Shown: piece after piece, positions 1 through 10,274 of the stretch
Numbering within the stretch: the first letter of the stretch is position 1
Layout of the letters: every line of letters begins with the position of its first letter
NCBI RefSeq assembly: GCF_008119665.1
Contig: NZ_CP043046.1
Coordinates: 4,402,001-4,466,000 of the forward strand
DNA from: Pigmentiphaga aceris
GTDB taxonomy: Bacteria; Pseudomonadota; Gammaproteobacteria; Burkholderiales; Burkholderiaceae_B
Direction of reading: 5' to 3'
DNA: 64,000 nucleotides
Made by a program: the position numbers and the translations under genes
Notes under the pieces: model-generated
Databases searched by the model: none
The model's input: the letters and a program-made list of their open reading frames with translations, nothing else
What the model was told of the DNA's origin: nothing

Positions 1-83
1 GTTCAAGCCGGTGGCACGCTAAACTAGACGGTTTTCCGCCCCGGCTTCGATTCCGGCTGCGGTCGCCACCCCCGGATATCCTG

Positions 84-2933
84 ATGACACAAGTTTCCCC
101 CGCCACTCCCTCGCCTGAGCAAGACGAACTGCCCAAGAGCTTCGATCCGGCACCGATCGAGTCGTGCTGGTACCCCGAGTGGGAAAGCCGTGGTTATTTC
201 GCCGCTGGCACCCACACCAAGACGGCCGACGCCGACAAGACTTTCGCCACCCAGTTGCCGCCGCCGAACGTGACCGGCACGCTGCACATGGGCCACGCCT
301 TCAACCAGACCATCATGGATGGCCTGACGCGCTACCACCGCATGCGCGGCTTCGACACCGTGTGGGTGCCGGGCACCGACCACGCCGGTATCGCCACGCA
401 GATCGTGGTTGAACGCCAGCTGGACGCACAGAAGGTGTCGCGCCACGACCTGGGCCGCCCCGCTTTCCTGGAAAAAGTCTGGGAATGGAAGAAGTTCTCG
501 GGCGGCACCATCACCGGCCAGATGCGTCGCCTGGGCGCATCCACCGACTGGAAGCGCGAATACTTCACGATGGACGACACGATGTCGCGTGGCGTTGTCG
601 AAACCTTCGTGCGCCTGTTCGAACAAGGCCTGATCTATCGCGGCAAGCGCCTGGTCAACTGGGACCCGAAGCTGGGTACGGCAGTGTCCGATCTGGAAGT
701 GGTCAGCGAGGAAGAAGACGGCCACCTGTGGTTCATCCGCTATCCGGTGGATGGCAGCGACGAATCGATCACGGTTGCCACCACCCGCCCGGAAACCATG
801 CTGGGCGACTCGGCCGTCATGGTCCACCCGGAAGACGAGCGTTATCAGCACCTGGTTGGCAAGAACGTGCGCCTGCCGCTGTCTGATCGCCTGATCCCGA
901 TCATTGCCGACGACTACGTCGAGCGTGAATTCGGTACCGGTGCCGTGAAGGTCACGCCTGCGCATGACTTCAACGACTATGCCGTGGGCCAACGCCACAA
1001 GCTGCCGCTGATTTCCGTGCTGACGCTGGAAGCCAACATCAACGACAACGCGCCGGCCAAGTACCAGGGCATGGAGCGCTTTGCCGCCCGCAAGGCCGTG
1101 GTTGCCGATCTGGAAGAACAAGGTCTGCTGGTCGAAACCCGCAAGCACAAGCTGATGGTGCCGCGCGGCGACCGCACGCAGTCGGTGATCGAGCCGATGC
1201 TGACCGACCAGTGGTTCGTCGCCATGAGCAAGCCGGCCCCCGAAGGCACGCTGAACCCGGGCAAGTCGATCGCCGAAGTGTCGCTGGACGTGGTGGCCAA
1301 GGGCGAGATCAAGTTCTACCCGGAAAACTGGACCAACACCTACAACCAGTGGCTGAACAACATCCAGGACTGGTGCATCTCGCGCCAACTGTGGTGGGGC
1401 CATCAGATCCCGGCCTGGTATGCGGAAGACGGCCAGATCTTCGTGGGCCGTAGCGAGGCGGAAGCGACCGAGAAAGCCCGCGCCGCTGGCGTGACCGGCG
1501 TGCTTACCCGCGATCCCGACGTGCTGGACACTTGGTTCTCGTCGGCACTGGTGCCCTTCACCACCATGGGCTGGCCCGACAAGACGCCTGACCTGGACCG
1601 CTACCTGCCGTCGTCCGTGCTGGTCACGGGCTTCGACATCATCTTCTTCTGGGTAGCGCGCATGGTCATGATGACCACGCACTTCACCGGCCAGGTGCCG
1701 TTCAAGGACGTGTACGTGCACGGCCTGATCCGCGACGCGGAAGGCCAGAAGATGAGCAAGTCCAAGGGCAACACGCTTGACCCGGTGGACCTGATCGACG
1801 GTATCGACCTGGAAACCCTGGTGGGCAAGCGCACGACCGGCTTGATGAACCCGAAGCAGGCAGAATCGATCACCAAGAAGACCCGCAAGGAATACCCGGA
1901 CGGCATTCCGTCCTTCGGTGCCGATGCACTGCGCTTCACCATGGCTGCCTACGCCACGCTGGGCCGCAACATCAACTTCGATCTGAAGCGCTGCGAGGGT
2001 TACCGCAACTTCTGCAACAAGCTGTGGAACGCCACGCGCTTTGTGCTGATGAACGTGGAAGGCAAGGATTGCGGCCTGGAAGACACGGCAGAGGTGAAGC
2101 TGTCGGTGGCTGACCGCTGGATCATCAGCCAGTTGCAACGCACTGAAGCGGACGTGGCCAAGGGCTTCTCTGACTACCGCTTCGACAACATCGCCACCTC
2201 GCTGTATCGCTTCGTCTGGGACGAGTATTGCGACTGGTACCTGGAACTGGCCAAGGTCCAGTTGCAGCGCGGCGACGAGGCCGAACAACGCGGCACCCGC
2301 CGCACGCTGATCCGCGTGCTGGAAACCGTGCTGCGCCTGGCCCACCCGATCATTCCGTTCATCACGGAAGAGCTGTGGCAGAAGGTGTCGGTCGTGGCCG
2401 GCAAGCGTGTTGCCAGCGACGTGACCAGCATCAGCGTGCAACCCTTCCCGCTGTCGCAAGCCGAAAAAATCGACGAAGAAGCCGAAGCCGCCATCACTGA
2501 ACTGAAAGCGCAGATCGATGCGATTCGTGCACTGCGTGGCGAGATGAGCGTACCGCCATCGCAAAAAGCACCGCTGATCGCTATTGGTGATCAGGCCATG
2601 CTGGCACGCAACGCCCCGTATCTGGAATCGATGGCCCGTCTGTCGGAAGTCAAGATCGTGGACGCGCTGCCTGACGTGGGCGCACCAGTGCAAGTGGTGG
2701 GCACCGTTCGTCTGATGCTGCAGATCGAGATCGACGTGGCGGCTGAGAAGATCCGTCTGGACAAGGAAATCGCGCGTCTGGAAGGCGAGATCGGCAAGGC
2801 CAATGCCAAGCTGTCGAACGCCAGCTTCGTCGAGCGCGCCAAGCCCGCTGTTGTCGAACAGGAAAAGGCGCGTCTGGCGCAGTTCGTCGAGACCCTGGAC
2901 AAGGTGCGCGAACAGCGCGTGCGCCTGGGTTGA
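84..2933 (+). CDS. valS: Valyl-tRNA synthetase
   Basis: Attaches valine to tRNA-Val in the cytoplasm and edits mischarged threonine. The 949-residue length fits bacterial ValRS. The class Ia HIGH-type signature reads HMGH near residues 67-70 after PPPNVTGTL, and KMSKSKGNT lies near residue 555. The editing (CP1) domain lies between them, including the [13 protein letters not shown] stretch. The C-terminal 70 residues are charged and heptad-like, matching the tRNA-binding coiled coil of ValRS. The ATG was chosen because the ValRS-like sequence begins directly after a short polar leader; no strong ribosome binding site is visible. It stands alone and is followed by a strong hairpin. Confidence 0.98.
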   Translation: MTQVSPATPSPEQDELPKSFDPAPIESCWYPEWESRGYFAAGTHTKTADADKTFATQLPPPNVTGTLHMGHAFNQTIMDGLTRYHRMRGFDTVWVPGTDHAGIATQIVVERQLDAQKVSRHDLGRPAFLEKVWEWKKFSGGTITGQMRRLGASTDWKREYFTMDDTMSRGVVETFVRLFEQGLIYRGKRLVNWDPKLGTAVSDLEVVSEEEDGHLWFIRYPVDGSDESITVATTRPETMLGDSAVMVHPEDERYQHLVGKNVRLPLSDRLIPIIADDYVEREFGTGAVKVTPAHDFNDYAVGQRHKLPLISVLTLEANINDNAPAKYQGMERFAARKAVVADLEEQGLLVETRKHKLMVPRGDRTQSVIEPMLTDQWFVAMSKPAPEGTLNPGKSIAEVSLDVVAKGEIKFYPENWTNTYNQWLNNIQDWCISRQLWWGHQIPAWYAEDGQIFVGRSEAEATEKARAAGVTGVLTRDPDVLDTWFSSALVPFTTMGWPDKTPDLDRYLPSSVLVTGFDIIFFWVARMVMMTTHFTGQVPFKDVYVHGLIRDAEGQKMSKSKGNTLDPVDLIDGIDLETLVGKRTTGLMNPKQAESITKKTRKEYPDGIPSFGADALRFTMAAYATLGRNINFDLKRCEGYRNFCNKLWNATRFVLMNVEGKDCGLEDTAEVKLSVADRWIISQLQRTEADVAKGFSDYRFDNIATSLYRFVWDEYCDWYLELAKVQLQRGDEAEQRGTRRTLIRVLETVLRLAHPIIPFITEELWQKVSVVAGKRVASDVTSISVQPFPLSQAEKIDEEAEAAITELKAQIDAIRALRGEMSVPPSQKAPLIAIGDQAMLARNAPYLESMARLSEVKIVDALPDVGAPVQVVGTVRLMLQIEIDVAAEKIRLDKEIARLEGEIGKANAKLSNASFVERAKPAVVEQEKARLAQFVETLDKVREQRVRLG

Positions 2934-2977
2934 AAGGCCTGCCCCCGCGCCAAGCCAGCGCTGGGGCAAGGCTGCTA

Positions 2978-3016
2978 CATTGTGTTGGCGGCGCACGCTG
3001 CGCCGCCAACACAATG
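2978..3016 (+). terminator. Perfect 18-bp hairpin after valS
   Basis: Arms 2978-2995 and 2999-3016 are perfectly complementary around a 3-base loop (CGC). The structure starts 45 bases after the valS stop. There is no T-tract on either strand, so it may be a factor-assisted terminator or an RNA 3'-end stabiliser rather than a canonical intrinsic terminator. Confidence 0.55.
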
Positions 3017-3149
3017 CGCGACATCTGGGCAGTGCGACCGGAACAGGCCTTGGCCCCCGAGCTGCGCATCCACTTTTGCCCGCATGCAACCGCGCTATTG
3101 TCCCCCCTCGTGAAAGAGGCTTTTTCCGCTCTTCGTGGACTGTTTCCCG

Positions 3150-4586
3150 ATGAAGACACGCCTGCACGAACTGCACCGCATATCGCTGGTCCGCCATCCG
3201 GACTATGCCTCGCTTTACCGAGACCATCTGGACACCGGCAAACGCCTGCTGGGCATGCCCACGGGTGTGATCGCCCGCATCGAAGGCGTCACCTATCGGA
3301 TACTTGCGGTGTCCAGCCCGCTGGAAAATCTGCAGCCCGATCAGATCTACCCGCTGGCCAATGTGTTCTGTGAACAGGTCATTCGGGAACGTCGCACGGT
3401 CGCCCACCACAATATCGGAGGCGACCCGACGACCAACCAGTACCAGGTCTACAAAGACACCGGGCTGGAGCGCTACCTGGGTGCTCCGCTGTGGGTCAAC
3501 GACCAGATCTACGGCACGCTGAGCTTTTCCGACACCGTGCCGCAGGCCGAACCGTTTTCGGCCGACGACCTCGAGTTCCTGGAACTTCAGGCCCTCGCCT
3601 TGGGCCGCGCCATTGAACGCGACCTGCAAGACCAGCAACGCGCCCTGATTGAGCAGCGCCTGAACGAGCAGATTGCCCTGTTCGAAAGCGCCTTCCACAG
3701 CGCCGCCATCGGCATGGCGCTGGTGGCGCGCGAGGGCCGCTGGTTGAAGGTCAATCGGGCCATGTGCGACATGCTGGGATACACCGAAGACGAGTTGCTG
3801 GAAATCGATTTCCAGCGCGTCACCCACCCCGACGATCTGGGCAAAGACCTGGCGCAATTCAACGAACTGGTGGAAGGACGGCGCAACGCCTACCAGCTGG
3901 AAAAACGCTATCTGCATAAAAGCGGCAGTGTCGTATGGGCATTGCTGTATGTCTCGATGATTCGCGACCGCACCGGCAACCTGAACTATTTCGTGTCGCA
4001 GGTGCAAGACATCACCGAGCGCAAACAGACTGAAGCTGAACTGCTGGCGCATCGCAGTCAGCTGCAAATCGCCAACATCAGCCTGCGTGCCCTCGCGAGC
4101 GTGGATCAGCTTACCGGTCTGGGCAATCGCCGCGCCTTCAACCGCCAGCTGGAAGATGCCATTGCCGACGCACAGCGCAGCCGCCATCCGCTGTCTTTGC
4201 TGATGGTCGATGTGGATCGCTTCAAGCAATACAACGACGACTTCGGTCACCCTGCCGGGGATTCCGCACTGCGTGCGGTTGCTCGCTGCCTGTCGCGTTC
4301 GTCACGGGCCGGCGATTTCGTGGCCCGCTACGGTGGCGAAGAGTTTGTGGTGCTGCTGCCCGACACCAATCGCGAGGAAGCGATGGAAGTGGCCGAACGC
4401 CTGCGCAGCTCAGTGGCCCAGATCACCACCGAGAAACGCGCGATCACGGCAAGCGTGGGGGTGTCCACTCGCCTGCCGACGGACCCCGGCATTGATGCCG
4501 ACCTGGTGCGGTTGATTTCATCTGCCGACGTGGCGCTGTATCGGGCCAAGTCGAATGGACGCAATCAGGTGGTGGCCGACGAGTGA
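3150..4586 (+). CDS. GAF-PAS-GGDEF diguanylate cyclase
   Basis: Predicted soluble cyclic-di-GMP synthase. An N-terminal GAF domain (about residues 10-160) is followed by a short helical linker. A PAS domain (about 175-295) starts at FHSAAIGMALV and ends with the usual QDITERK signature, and the GGDEF domain (about 315-475) contains DQLTGLGNRRAF. The active-site motif is RYGGEEF, so catalysis is expected. An RxxD motif (RAGD) lies exactly five residues before it, which is the product-inhibition I-site. No membrane segment is visible. The start is ambiguous: an in-frame GTG at 3135 adds five residues, and neither start has a clear Shine-Dalgarno. The signal sensed is unknown. Confidence 0.9.
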   Translation: MKTRLHELHRISLVRHPDYASLYRDHLDTGKRLLGMPTGVIARIEGVTYRILAVSSPLENLQPDQIYPLANVFCEQVIRERRTVAHHNIGGDPTTNQYQVYKDTGLERYLGAPLWVNDQIYGTLSFSDTVPQAEPFSADDLEFLELQALALGRAIERDLQDQQRALIEQRLNEQIALFESAFHSAAIGMALVAREGRWLKVNRAMCDMLGYTEDELLEIDFQRVTHPDDLGKDLAQFNELVEGRRNAYQLEKRYLHKSGSVVWALLYVSMIRDRTGNLNYFVSQVQDITERKQTEAELLAHRSQLQIANISLRALASVDQLTGLGNRRAFNRQLEDAIADAQRSRHPLSLLMVDVDRFKQYNDDFGHPAGDSALRAVARCLSRSSRAGDFVARYGGEEFVVLLPDTNREEAMEVAERLRSSVAQITTEKRAITASVGVSTRLPTDPGIDADLVRLISSADVALYRAKSNGRNQVVADE

Positions 4587-4673
4587 GGAATGCCGGGGTT
4601 GGATACCCGGCATCCGGTCAGACGGGTTTGTGCTTATCTACCCGTGCTGACCCACTCGTACTGACCGACTGGC

Positions 4674-5795
4674 TCAGACCAGCTCGGCCAAGGCGGCGGC
4701 GCTGAAGTCTTTCAGGTTCGCCGTGTCGTGACCACGCACCTTCGTCACCCATGCCGGGTCGCCCAACAAGGCGCGGCCGACGGCAATCAGGTCGAACTCT
4801 TCACGCTCCAGACGCTTCACCAGGCTGTCCAGGCCAACCGGGCTGGACGCTTCGCCTGAGAACGAGCCCATGAAGTCACCCGACAAGCCGACCGAGCCCA
4901 CGCTGATGGTGGCCGCGCCGGTAAGCTTCTTGGCCCAGCCGGCGAAGTTCAGGCCTTCCGCACCGTCGATCTCGGGGAATTCGGGCTCCCAGAAACGTCG
5001 CTGCGAGCAGTGCAGCACATCGGCACCAGCTTCCACCAAGGGCACCAGCCAGGCTGCCATCGCATCCGGCGTGTCGGCCAGGCGGGCGCTGTAGTCCTGC
5101 TGCTTCCATTGGCTCAGGCGCAGGATGATCGGGTAATCGGCCCCTACCTCCGCACGCATGGCTTTCAACACTTCGGCTGCGAAACGCGAACGTTCTTTCA
5201 GGCTTGCGCCGCCGAACTTGTCCGTGCGCAAGTTGGTGCCCGACCAGAAGAACTGGTCGATCAGATAACCGTGTGCACCGTGAATCTCGAAGGTATCGAA
5301 GCCCAGACGCTTTGAATCAGACGCCGCGCGTGCGTAGGCGGAAATAGTGTCGGCAATGTCTTCGTCGCTCATGGTGGCACCACGCGGCACACCGGGAGCC
5401 GCCAAGCCAGACGGGCCTTCGATGCCGGTCTCTGGCACCCAGGTGGTCATCGGGCTGGCGACCGAACCCACGTGCCAGATCTGCGGACCCATCTTGCCGC
5501 CAGCAGCGTGTACCTCGTCGATCACGTGCTGCCAGCCGGCCAGCGCAGCCTGACCGTGGAAGAAGGGAATCTGCGGATCGTTGCGGGCAGCCGGCCGATC
5601 GATCACCGTACCTTCGGACAGAATCAGTCCAACGTCGGCTTCTGCACGACGGCGGTAGTACGCGGCGACGTTGTCACCGGGCACGCCTTCGGGCGAAAAA
5701 GAACGGGTCATGGGAGCCATGACAATCCGGTTCTTGAGTGTCAGCGACTTGATGGAGAAAGGCTGGAACAGCGCGTCTACGTTCGGTGTGGTCAT
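4674..5795 (-). CDS. Old yellow enzyme family ene-reductase
   Basis: FMN-dependent NAD(P)H:alkene oxidoreductase of the OYE/12-oxophytodienoate reductase family, 373 residues. The TIM-barrel signature HGAHGYLIDQFF lies at about residues 172-183; its two histidines are the expected substrate-carbonyl ligands. It is followed by TDKFGG, typical of the family. The start at 5795 (MTTPNVDALF) matches family N-termini; an upstream in-frame start would add seven unconserved residues. It is divergent from an HxlR-type regulator with a GTATAC repeat between them, which suggests induction by electrophiles or quinones. The physiological substrate cannot be read from the sequence. Confidence 0.9.
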   Translation of the reverse strand: MTTPNVDALFQPFSIKSLTLKNRIVMAPMTRSFSPEGVPGDNVAAYYRRRAEADVGLILSEGTVIDRPAARNDPQIPFFHGQAALAGWQHVIDEVHAAGGKMGPQIWHVGSVASPMTTWVPETGIEGPSGLAAPGVPRGATMSDEDIADTISAYARAASDSKRLGFDTFEIHGAHGYLIDQFFWSGTNLRTDKFGGASLKERSRFAAEVLKAMRAEVGADYPIILRLSQWKQQDYSARLADTPDAMAAWLVPLVEAGADVLHCSQRRFWEPEFPEIDGAEGLNFAGWAKKLTGAATISVGSVGLSGDFMGSFSGEASSPVGLDSLVKRLEREEFDLIAVGRALLGDPAWVTKVRGHDTANLKDFSAAALAELV

Positions 5796-5825
5796 GATGA
5801 GTGGTCCAAGAAGCAAGCCATCATG

Positions 5826-5840
5826 GTATACAACGTATAC
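5826..5840. promoter_or_regulatory. GTATAC-N3-GTATAC candidate operator
   Basis: Two GTATAC hexamers, each itself palindromic, lie at 5826-5831 and 5835-5840 separated by AAC, in the 97-bp gap between the divergent OYE and HxlR genes. Dyad sites between a redox-type HxlR repressor and its target enzyme are the usual arrangement, so this is the likely repressor site. The assignment is inferred from position and symmetry. Confidence 0.55.
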
Positions 5841-5892
5841 TTAGCGTCAATCAGGCACCGAAACGCTACCAGGTATATCGAAGGAAACCGCC

Positions 5893-6333
5893 ATGTCAGA
5901 TACCCAGCCTTGCAACCATGCCGCCTGCAGCAGCCGTTTGTTGTTGGACCAGATTGCAGACAAGTGGTCGATCTTGATCCTGGGTGCGCTGTGTCAAGAG
6001 CCGCAGCGTTTCAACGCGTTGAAGCGCCGACTCGACGGCATTACGCAGAAGGCGTTGACGCAGTCCCTGCGCCGACTGGAGCGCAGCGGAATCGTGGCAC
6101 GCCGCGTATTGCAGACTTCACCGGTGGCAGTCGAATACCGTGTCACGCCCTTGGGCGAGAGCCTGAAAAAGCCATTCGGTGCGCTGTATGCCTGGACTGT
6201 CGAATACGCGGCGGAAGTCGAGCAGGCGCAACAGGCCTACGACCGGCAGCTGGCAGAACACGCGTCGGCAGAAGCGCACACAATCCCGACTGCGCCCTTC
6301 CAGCCGCACATGATATTTGCCGAGCATCGCTGA
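5893..6333 (+). CDS. HxlR-family winged-helix regulator
   Basis: DNA-binding regulator of 146 residues with the HxlR domain at about residues 12-105 (DKWSILILGALCQEPQRFNAL, then the recognition helix around ITQKALTQSLRRLE). Cysteines at positions 7 and 12 sit just before the first helix, where HxlR members of the YodB/HypR type carry their redox-sensing cysteine. With the divergent ene-reductase this suggests a thiol-based switch responding to quinones or other electrophiles, probably repressing both genes through the GTATAC repeat. The sensing role is inferred. A strong hairpin terminator follows the gene. Confidence 0.85.
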   Translation: MSDTQPCNHAACSSRLLLDQIADKWSILILGALCQEPQRFNALKRRLDGITQKALTQSLRRLERSGIVARRVLQTSPVAVEYRVTPLGESLKKPFGALYAWTVEYAAEVEQAQQAYDRQLAEHASAEAHTIPTAPFQPHMIFAEHR

Positions 6334-6357
6334 AAAGGCACGCCCGCCCTGCCCTGG

Positions 6358-6398
6358 AAAAACAAACGCCGCATGTTTCGCATGCGGCGTTTGTTTTT
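6358..6398. terminator. Bidirectional intrinsic terminator
   Basis: A perfect 18-bp stem (6358-6375 with 6381-6398) closes a TTTCG loop. It has an A-run on the left and a T-run on the right, so it can terminate both the HxlR gene (plus strand) and tusA (minus strand), which converge here. Confidence 0.9.
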
Positions 6399-6431
6399 AT
6401 GACGTGGGACGTTTTGTGTCCGCTGGATAGC

Positions 6432-6734
6432 TCAACGCCGCTTCAGATAGTGCGTGAACTCGCCGCCATCGGCATGCTGCGCCAGCAGGGCATTGCCGGT
6501 CTGCCGAGCAAAGGCCTCGAAGTCGCGCATGGACGCCTTGTCGGTGGACACCACCTTCAGCACCGCTCCGCTTTCCAAGGTGGCCAGGGCTTTCTTGGCA
6601 CGCAGGATGGGCAAGGGGCAAGTCAGACCGCGTGTATCGATTTCCAGGTTGAAGTCTGCCGAGGTAGGCAGCGCGTCAGTGCCGAGGTTTGCTGCGTCAG
6701 TCGTTGCAGCATCGTTCTTCAAAACATCAGTCAT
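6432..6734 (-). CDS. tusA: TusA-family sulfurtransferase
   Basis: Small cytoplasmic sulfur carrier of 100 residues. The family signature GLTCPLPIL is present with the persulfide cysteine at about residue 39, followed by the alpha/beta sandwich up to SMRDFEAFARQTG. The first 28 residues are a variable extension compared with the roughly 75-80-residue core. The start codon overlaps the stop of the upstream Nudix gene (ATGA), so the two are probably translationally coupled. TusA proteins feed sulfur to tRNA thiolation, molybdenum cofactor or other pathways; which applies here cannot be told from the sequence. Confidence 0.87.
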   Translation of the reverse strand: MTDVLKNDAATTDAANLGTDALPTSADFNLEIDTRGLTCPLPILRAKKALATLESGAVLKVVSTDKASMRDFEAFARQTGNALLAQHADGGEFTHYLKRR

Positions 6735-7315
6735 GGCAAAGGCACCGCGTCAGGCACAACCAAGCCTTGGCTGCGCATCCAATCTCCAACGGCCGGGCCG
6801 GTGCCTTGCGGCCAGGGCACCAGGTCCGCCGGGTCCACCAGCTTGTATTCGGCAAGCTCGGGCGACAAGTGCACGTCACCTTCGGCACGCACGTGATAGA
6901 CCAGCAGCAGTTCATTGCGCAGCAGGAAGGGGTAGACACCAATCATGTTGTGTTCAACAACAGTCAGCCCAGTTTCTTCCATCACTTCGCGTGCAATGCC
7001 TGCTTCCGGCGTTTCGCCACGTTCCATGAAGCCCGCGATCAACGCAAACTTGCCTGGCGTCCAGGCTGCATTGCGCGCCAGCAGAATCTTGTCGCCAAGC
7101 TGCACCAAGGCAGCAACCACCGGCAGTGGATTGTCCCAATGCACCCAGCCGCAATTGCCGCACAAGGTGCGCTCGCGCGGGTCATCGGCACCAAGCGGCA
7201 CGCCACGGCTCAAGGCGGTGGCGCAACGCGGACAGAAGCGATAACCGCCCGGCAACGCGGGCGCGGCGTCGGTGGCCGTGGGAAGAACAGCAGAACTTGC
7301 GACAGCAGTATTCAT
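6731..7315 (-). CDS. Nudix hydrolase with zinc-ribbon N-terminus
   Basis: Predicted pyrophosphohydrolase of 194 residues. A four-cysteine zinc ribbon (CPRC near residue 28 and CGNCG near residue 52) precedes a complete Nudix box, GFMERGETPEAG followed by REVMEETGL, near residues 95-117. The layout is like NADH pyrophosphatase NudC, but the NudC-type SQPWPFP motif after the Nudix box is not seen, so the substrate is left open. The ATG at 7315 is preceded by an AGGAGA ribosome binding site; a TTG one codon earlier is less likely. It overlaps tusA by four bases. Confidence 0.88.
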   Translation of the reverse strand: MNTAVASSAVLPTATDAAPALPGGYRFCPRCATALSRGVPLGADDPRERTLCGNCGWVHWDNPLPVVAALVQLGDKILLARNAAWTPGKFALIAGFMERGETPEAGIAREVMEETGLTVVEHNMIGVYPFLLRNELLLVYHVRAEGDVHLSPELAEYKLVDPADLVPWPQGTGPAVGDWMRSQGLVVPDAVPLP

Positions 7316-7340
7316 CAAGCTATCTCCTGCATGAAAGACA

Positions 7341-7372
7341 ACGGGGCACCGACAGTGACGTCGGTGCCCCGT
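7341..7372 (-). terminator. Hairpin downstream of alaS
   Basis: A perfect 13-bp stem (7341-7353 with 7360-7372) with a six-base loop lies 65 bases beyond the alaS stop and before the Nudix gene on the same strand. Only a weak T-rich run follows on the minus strand, so termination may be partial. Confidence 0.6.
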
Positions 7373-7437
7373 GAATCAGATGTCGTGCAGCACCGACGCC
7401 CTGGCGGGCAATCGGCCTTGCTGCACATCCGAGACGA

Positions 7438-10053
7438 TCACAGACGAGCCTGCACCCATTCCTGAACACCGGCAAGCGCCTGGGCCAAGTTGGTGGCATC
7501 AGTACCGCCAGCCATCGCCATGTCGGGACGGCCACCGCCCTTGCCGCCCACTTGCTGAGCCACAAAGTTGACCAGTTCGCCCGCCTTGACCTTGCCCGAC
7601 GCATCCGCCGTCACGCCGGCCACCAGCGACACCTTGCCGCCATCGACCGCTGCCAGCACGATGGCTGCCGATTGCAGCTTGTTCTTCAGCTGGTCCACGG
7701 TTTCGCGCAGCGACTTCGGGTCAATGCCTTCCATCTTCACGGCCAAGACCTTCACGCCGTTCACGTCAACCGCTTGCGACGCCAGGTCGTTACCAGCGCT
7801 GCTGGCCAGCTTGCTCTTGAGCGCAGCCAGTTCCTTTTCCAGTGCGCGGACCTGGTCCTGCACTTGCGCCAAGCGCGCCGGCAAGTCGGCCGGCTGCACC
7901 TTCAAGGCACCTGCCGCAGCCGACAAGGTGGAGTTCAGGCTTTGCACCAGGGCAACCGCGTTGTCACCGGTCACGGCTTCCACGCGACGCACGCCAGCGG
8001 CCACGCCGCCCTCAGTCGTCACCTTGAACAGGCCGATGTCGCCAGTGCGCTGCACGTGCGTACCGCCGCACAGTTCACGCGTCGAACCGACGTCCACCAC
8101 ACGCACTTCGTCGCCGTATTTCTCGCCGAACAGCGCCATCGCACCGGTCTTCACGGCTTCGTCGTAGCTCATCACGTTGGTCGCGGTGGCTTCGTTGTTC
8201 AGCACTTCGGCATTCACGATCGACTCGATGCGCGCAATGTCTTCGGCCGAGATCGGCGCATTGTGCGAGAAGTCGAAACGGGTCTTGTCCGGGTCAACCA
8301 ACGAGCCCTTCTGCTGCACGTGCGTGCCCAGCACTTCGCGCAAAGCCTTGTGCAGCAAGTGGGTCACCGAATGATTGCGCGAGGTACGCAGGCGGCGGGT
8401 GGCATCCACATTGGCTTGCAGCTTGTCGCCAAGCTTCAGCGAGCCGCTGGCCAGTTCGCCGTGGTGGCCGAACACGTTTGGCACGATCTTGGTGGTGTCT
8501 TCCACGTTGAAGGTGGCACCGTTGGCGCTGAGCACACCTGCATCACCCACCTGGCCGCCCGATTCTGCGTAGAAGGGCGTGCGGTCCAGCACGATGATGG
8601 CCTGCTGGCCCGCGCTGACTTCCTGTACCGAAGCGCCATCCACGTACAGCGCCGTGATGGTGCCCTCGCCTTCCACGGCGTTGTAGCCGTCGAAAGTGGT
8701 CTTCACGCCGTCGTAGCTCAGGCCAGCGGCGGCCTTGAACTTGCCAGCAGCACGTGCCGTGTCGCGCTGGCGCTTCATGGCGGCTTCGAAGCCGTCCATG
8801 TCCACTTCCAGCTTGCGTTCACGGGCGATGTCGGCCGTCAGGTCAACCGGGAAACCGTAGGTGTCATACAGCGTGAACAAGGTCTCGCCGTCGATGGGCG
8901 CGCCATCTTTCAAACCGGCGATGGCGTTGTTCAGGATTTCCATGCCGCGTTCCAGCGTTTCGCCGAAACGTTCTTCTTCCTGCTTCAGCACCTGGGCCAC
9001 GCGTTCTGCCTGGGTAGCCAGGTCGGGATAGGCATCGCCCATCTGGCCAACCAGGTCTGCTACCAGCTTGTAGAAGAACGGCTTGGTCTGGCCCAGTTGG
9101 TGACCATGACGCAGCGCGCGGCGCACAATGCGGCGCAGCACATAACCACGGCCTTCGCTGCCCGGAATGATGCCGTCTACGATCATGAACGAGCACGCAC
9201 GAATGTGGTCAGCAATGACCTTCAGCGAGTTGTTGTCCAGATCGGAAGTGTTCGTTTCGCGCGCAGCCGCCTTGATCAGCGCCTGGAACAAATCGATTTC
9301 GTAGTTCGAGTGCACGTGCTGCAACACAGCCGAAATACGCTCCAGCCCCATGCCGGTGTCGACCGACTGCTTGGGCAACTTGGTCAGCGTACCGGCAGCG
9401 TCACGCTCGAACTGCATGAACACCAGGTTCCAGATTTCGATGTAGCGGTCGCCGTCTTCTTCCGGCGATCCCGGGGGGCCGCCCCAGATTTCCGGGCCGT
9501 GGTCGTAGAAGATTTCCGAGCACGGGCCGCACGGGCCGGTGTCGCCCATGGTCCAGAAATTGTCCGACGCGTAGCGTGCGCCCTTGTTGTCGCCGATACG
9601 GATGATGCGTTCGACCGGCACGCCGATCTCGTTCTGCCAGATGCCGTAAGCCTCGTCGTCTTCCGCGTACACGGTGACCCAGAGCTTTTCCTTCGGCAGT
9701 TGGTAGACGCCAGTCAGCAGTTCCCACGCAAACTTGATCGCGTCTTGCTTGAAGTAGTCACCGAAGCTGAAGTTGCCCAGCATTTCGAAGAAGGTGTGGT
9801 GACGCGCGGTGTAACCCACGTTTTCCAGGTCGTTGTGCTTGCCACCGGCGCGCAGGCTGCGCTGCGAAGACGTCGCACGCACATAAGGGCGCGGGTCTTT
9901 GCCGGTGAACACGTCCTTGAACTGCACCATGCCCGAATTCGTGAACAGCAGCGTCGGGTCGTTGCCCGGCACCAGTGAAGACGACGGAACAATGGTGTGT
10001 CCCTTGGATTCAAAGAACTGCAGGAACTTCTGGCGGATCTCAGCGGATTTCAT
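7438..10053 (-). CDS. alaS: Alanyl-tRNA synthetase
   Basis: Class II synthetase that charges and proofreads tRNA-Ala in the cytoplasm, 871 residues. The N-terminus [19 protein letters not shown] is typical of AlaRS and fixes the start at 10053; the reading frame stays open upstream but that part is not conserved. The catalytic core occupies about residues 1-440. The editing domain carries the HSVTHLLH zinc-site motif and the CGGTH motif. The C-terminal DHHA1 domain ends with the [14 protein letters not shown] glycine-rich signature. All expected domains are intact. Confidence 0.98.
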   Translation of the reverse strand: MKSAEIRQKFLQFFESKGHTIVPSSSLVPGNDPTLLFTNSGMVQFKDVFTGKDPRPYVRATSSQRSLRAGGKHNDLENVGYTARHHTFFEMLGNFSFGDYFKQDAIKFAWELLTGVYQLPKEKLWVTVYAEDDEAYGIWQNEIGVPVERIIRIGDNKGARYASDNFWTMGDTGPCGPCSEIFYDHGPEIWGGPPGSPEEDGDRYIEIWNLVFMQFERDAAGTLTKLPKQSVDTGMGLERISAVLQHVHSNYEIDLFQALIKAAARETNTSDLDNNSLKVIADHIRACSFMIVDGIIPGSEGRGYVLRRIVRRALRHGHQLGQTKPFFYKLVADLVGQMGDAYPDLATQAERVAQVLKQEEERFGETLERGMEILNNAIAGLKDGAPIDGETLFTLYDTYGFPVDLTADIARERKLEVDMDGFEAAMKRQRDTARAAGKFKAAAGLSYDGVKTTFDGYNAVEGEGTITALYVDGASVQEVSAGQQAIIVLDRTPFYAESGGQVGDAGVLSANGATFNVEDTTKIVPNVFGHHGELASGSLKLGDKLQANVDATRRLRTSRNHSVTHLLHKALREVLGTHVQQKGSLVDPDKTRFDFSHNAPISAEDIARIESIVNAEVLNNEATATNVMSYDEAVKTGAMALFGEKYGDEVRVVDVGSTRELCGGTHVQRTGDIGLFKVTTEGGVAAGVRRVEAVTGDNAVALVQSLNSTLSAAAGALKVQPADLPARLAQVQDQVRALEKELAALKSKLASSAGNDLASQAVDVNGVKVLAVKMEGIDPKSLRETVDQLKNKLQSAAIVLAAVDGGKVSLVAGVTADASGKVKAGELVNFVAQQVGGKGGGRPDMAMAGGTDATNLAQALAGVQEWVQARL

Positions 10054-10274
10054 CGTGACACTTAGGGCCAAAAGCGGCCAGTTGGCAATTCGGAAGGACG
10101 CGGCAGGCACTTGGCGGCAACGATGATGATCGAAGGTCCGGCGGGCGGACGGCCAAGGGTGCCTGCGCAGCAAAGCAGACGATTATATCGTCGGGGCGGC
10201 TTGGCGTTCGGATTGGTGCACGGGTTGCCGTTCGGTGTGGCGCTTGCAACGTGCATTAAGGCTTGGCGCGGGCG

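Noticed and set aside
1..83. A TTCGATTCC-containing stretch resembling a tRNA T-loop before valS
   Set aside because: No matching acceptor, D or anticodon stems could be built around it.
24..4250. Minus-strand open frame of about 1400 codons opposite valS and the cyclase gene
   Set aside because: It spans two well-defined genes on the other strand, has His/Gln/Val-rich shadow composition and no recognisable domain; typical antisense openness in GC-rich coding DNA.
7552..9978. Plus-strand open frame of about 800 codons opposite alaS
   Set aside because: Entirely antisense to alaS, with His/Gln/Arg-rich shadow composition and no domain.
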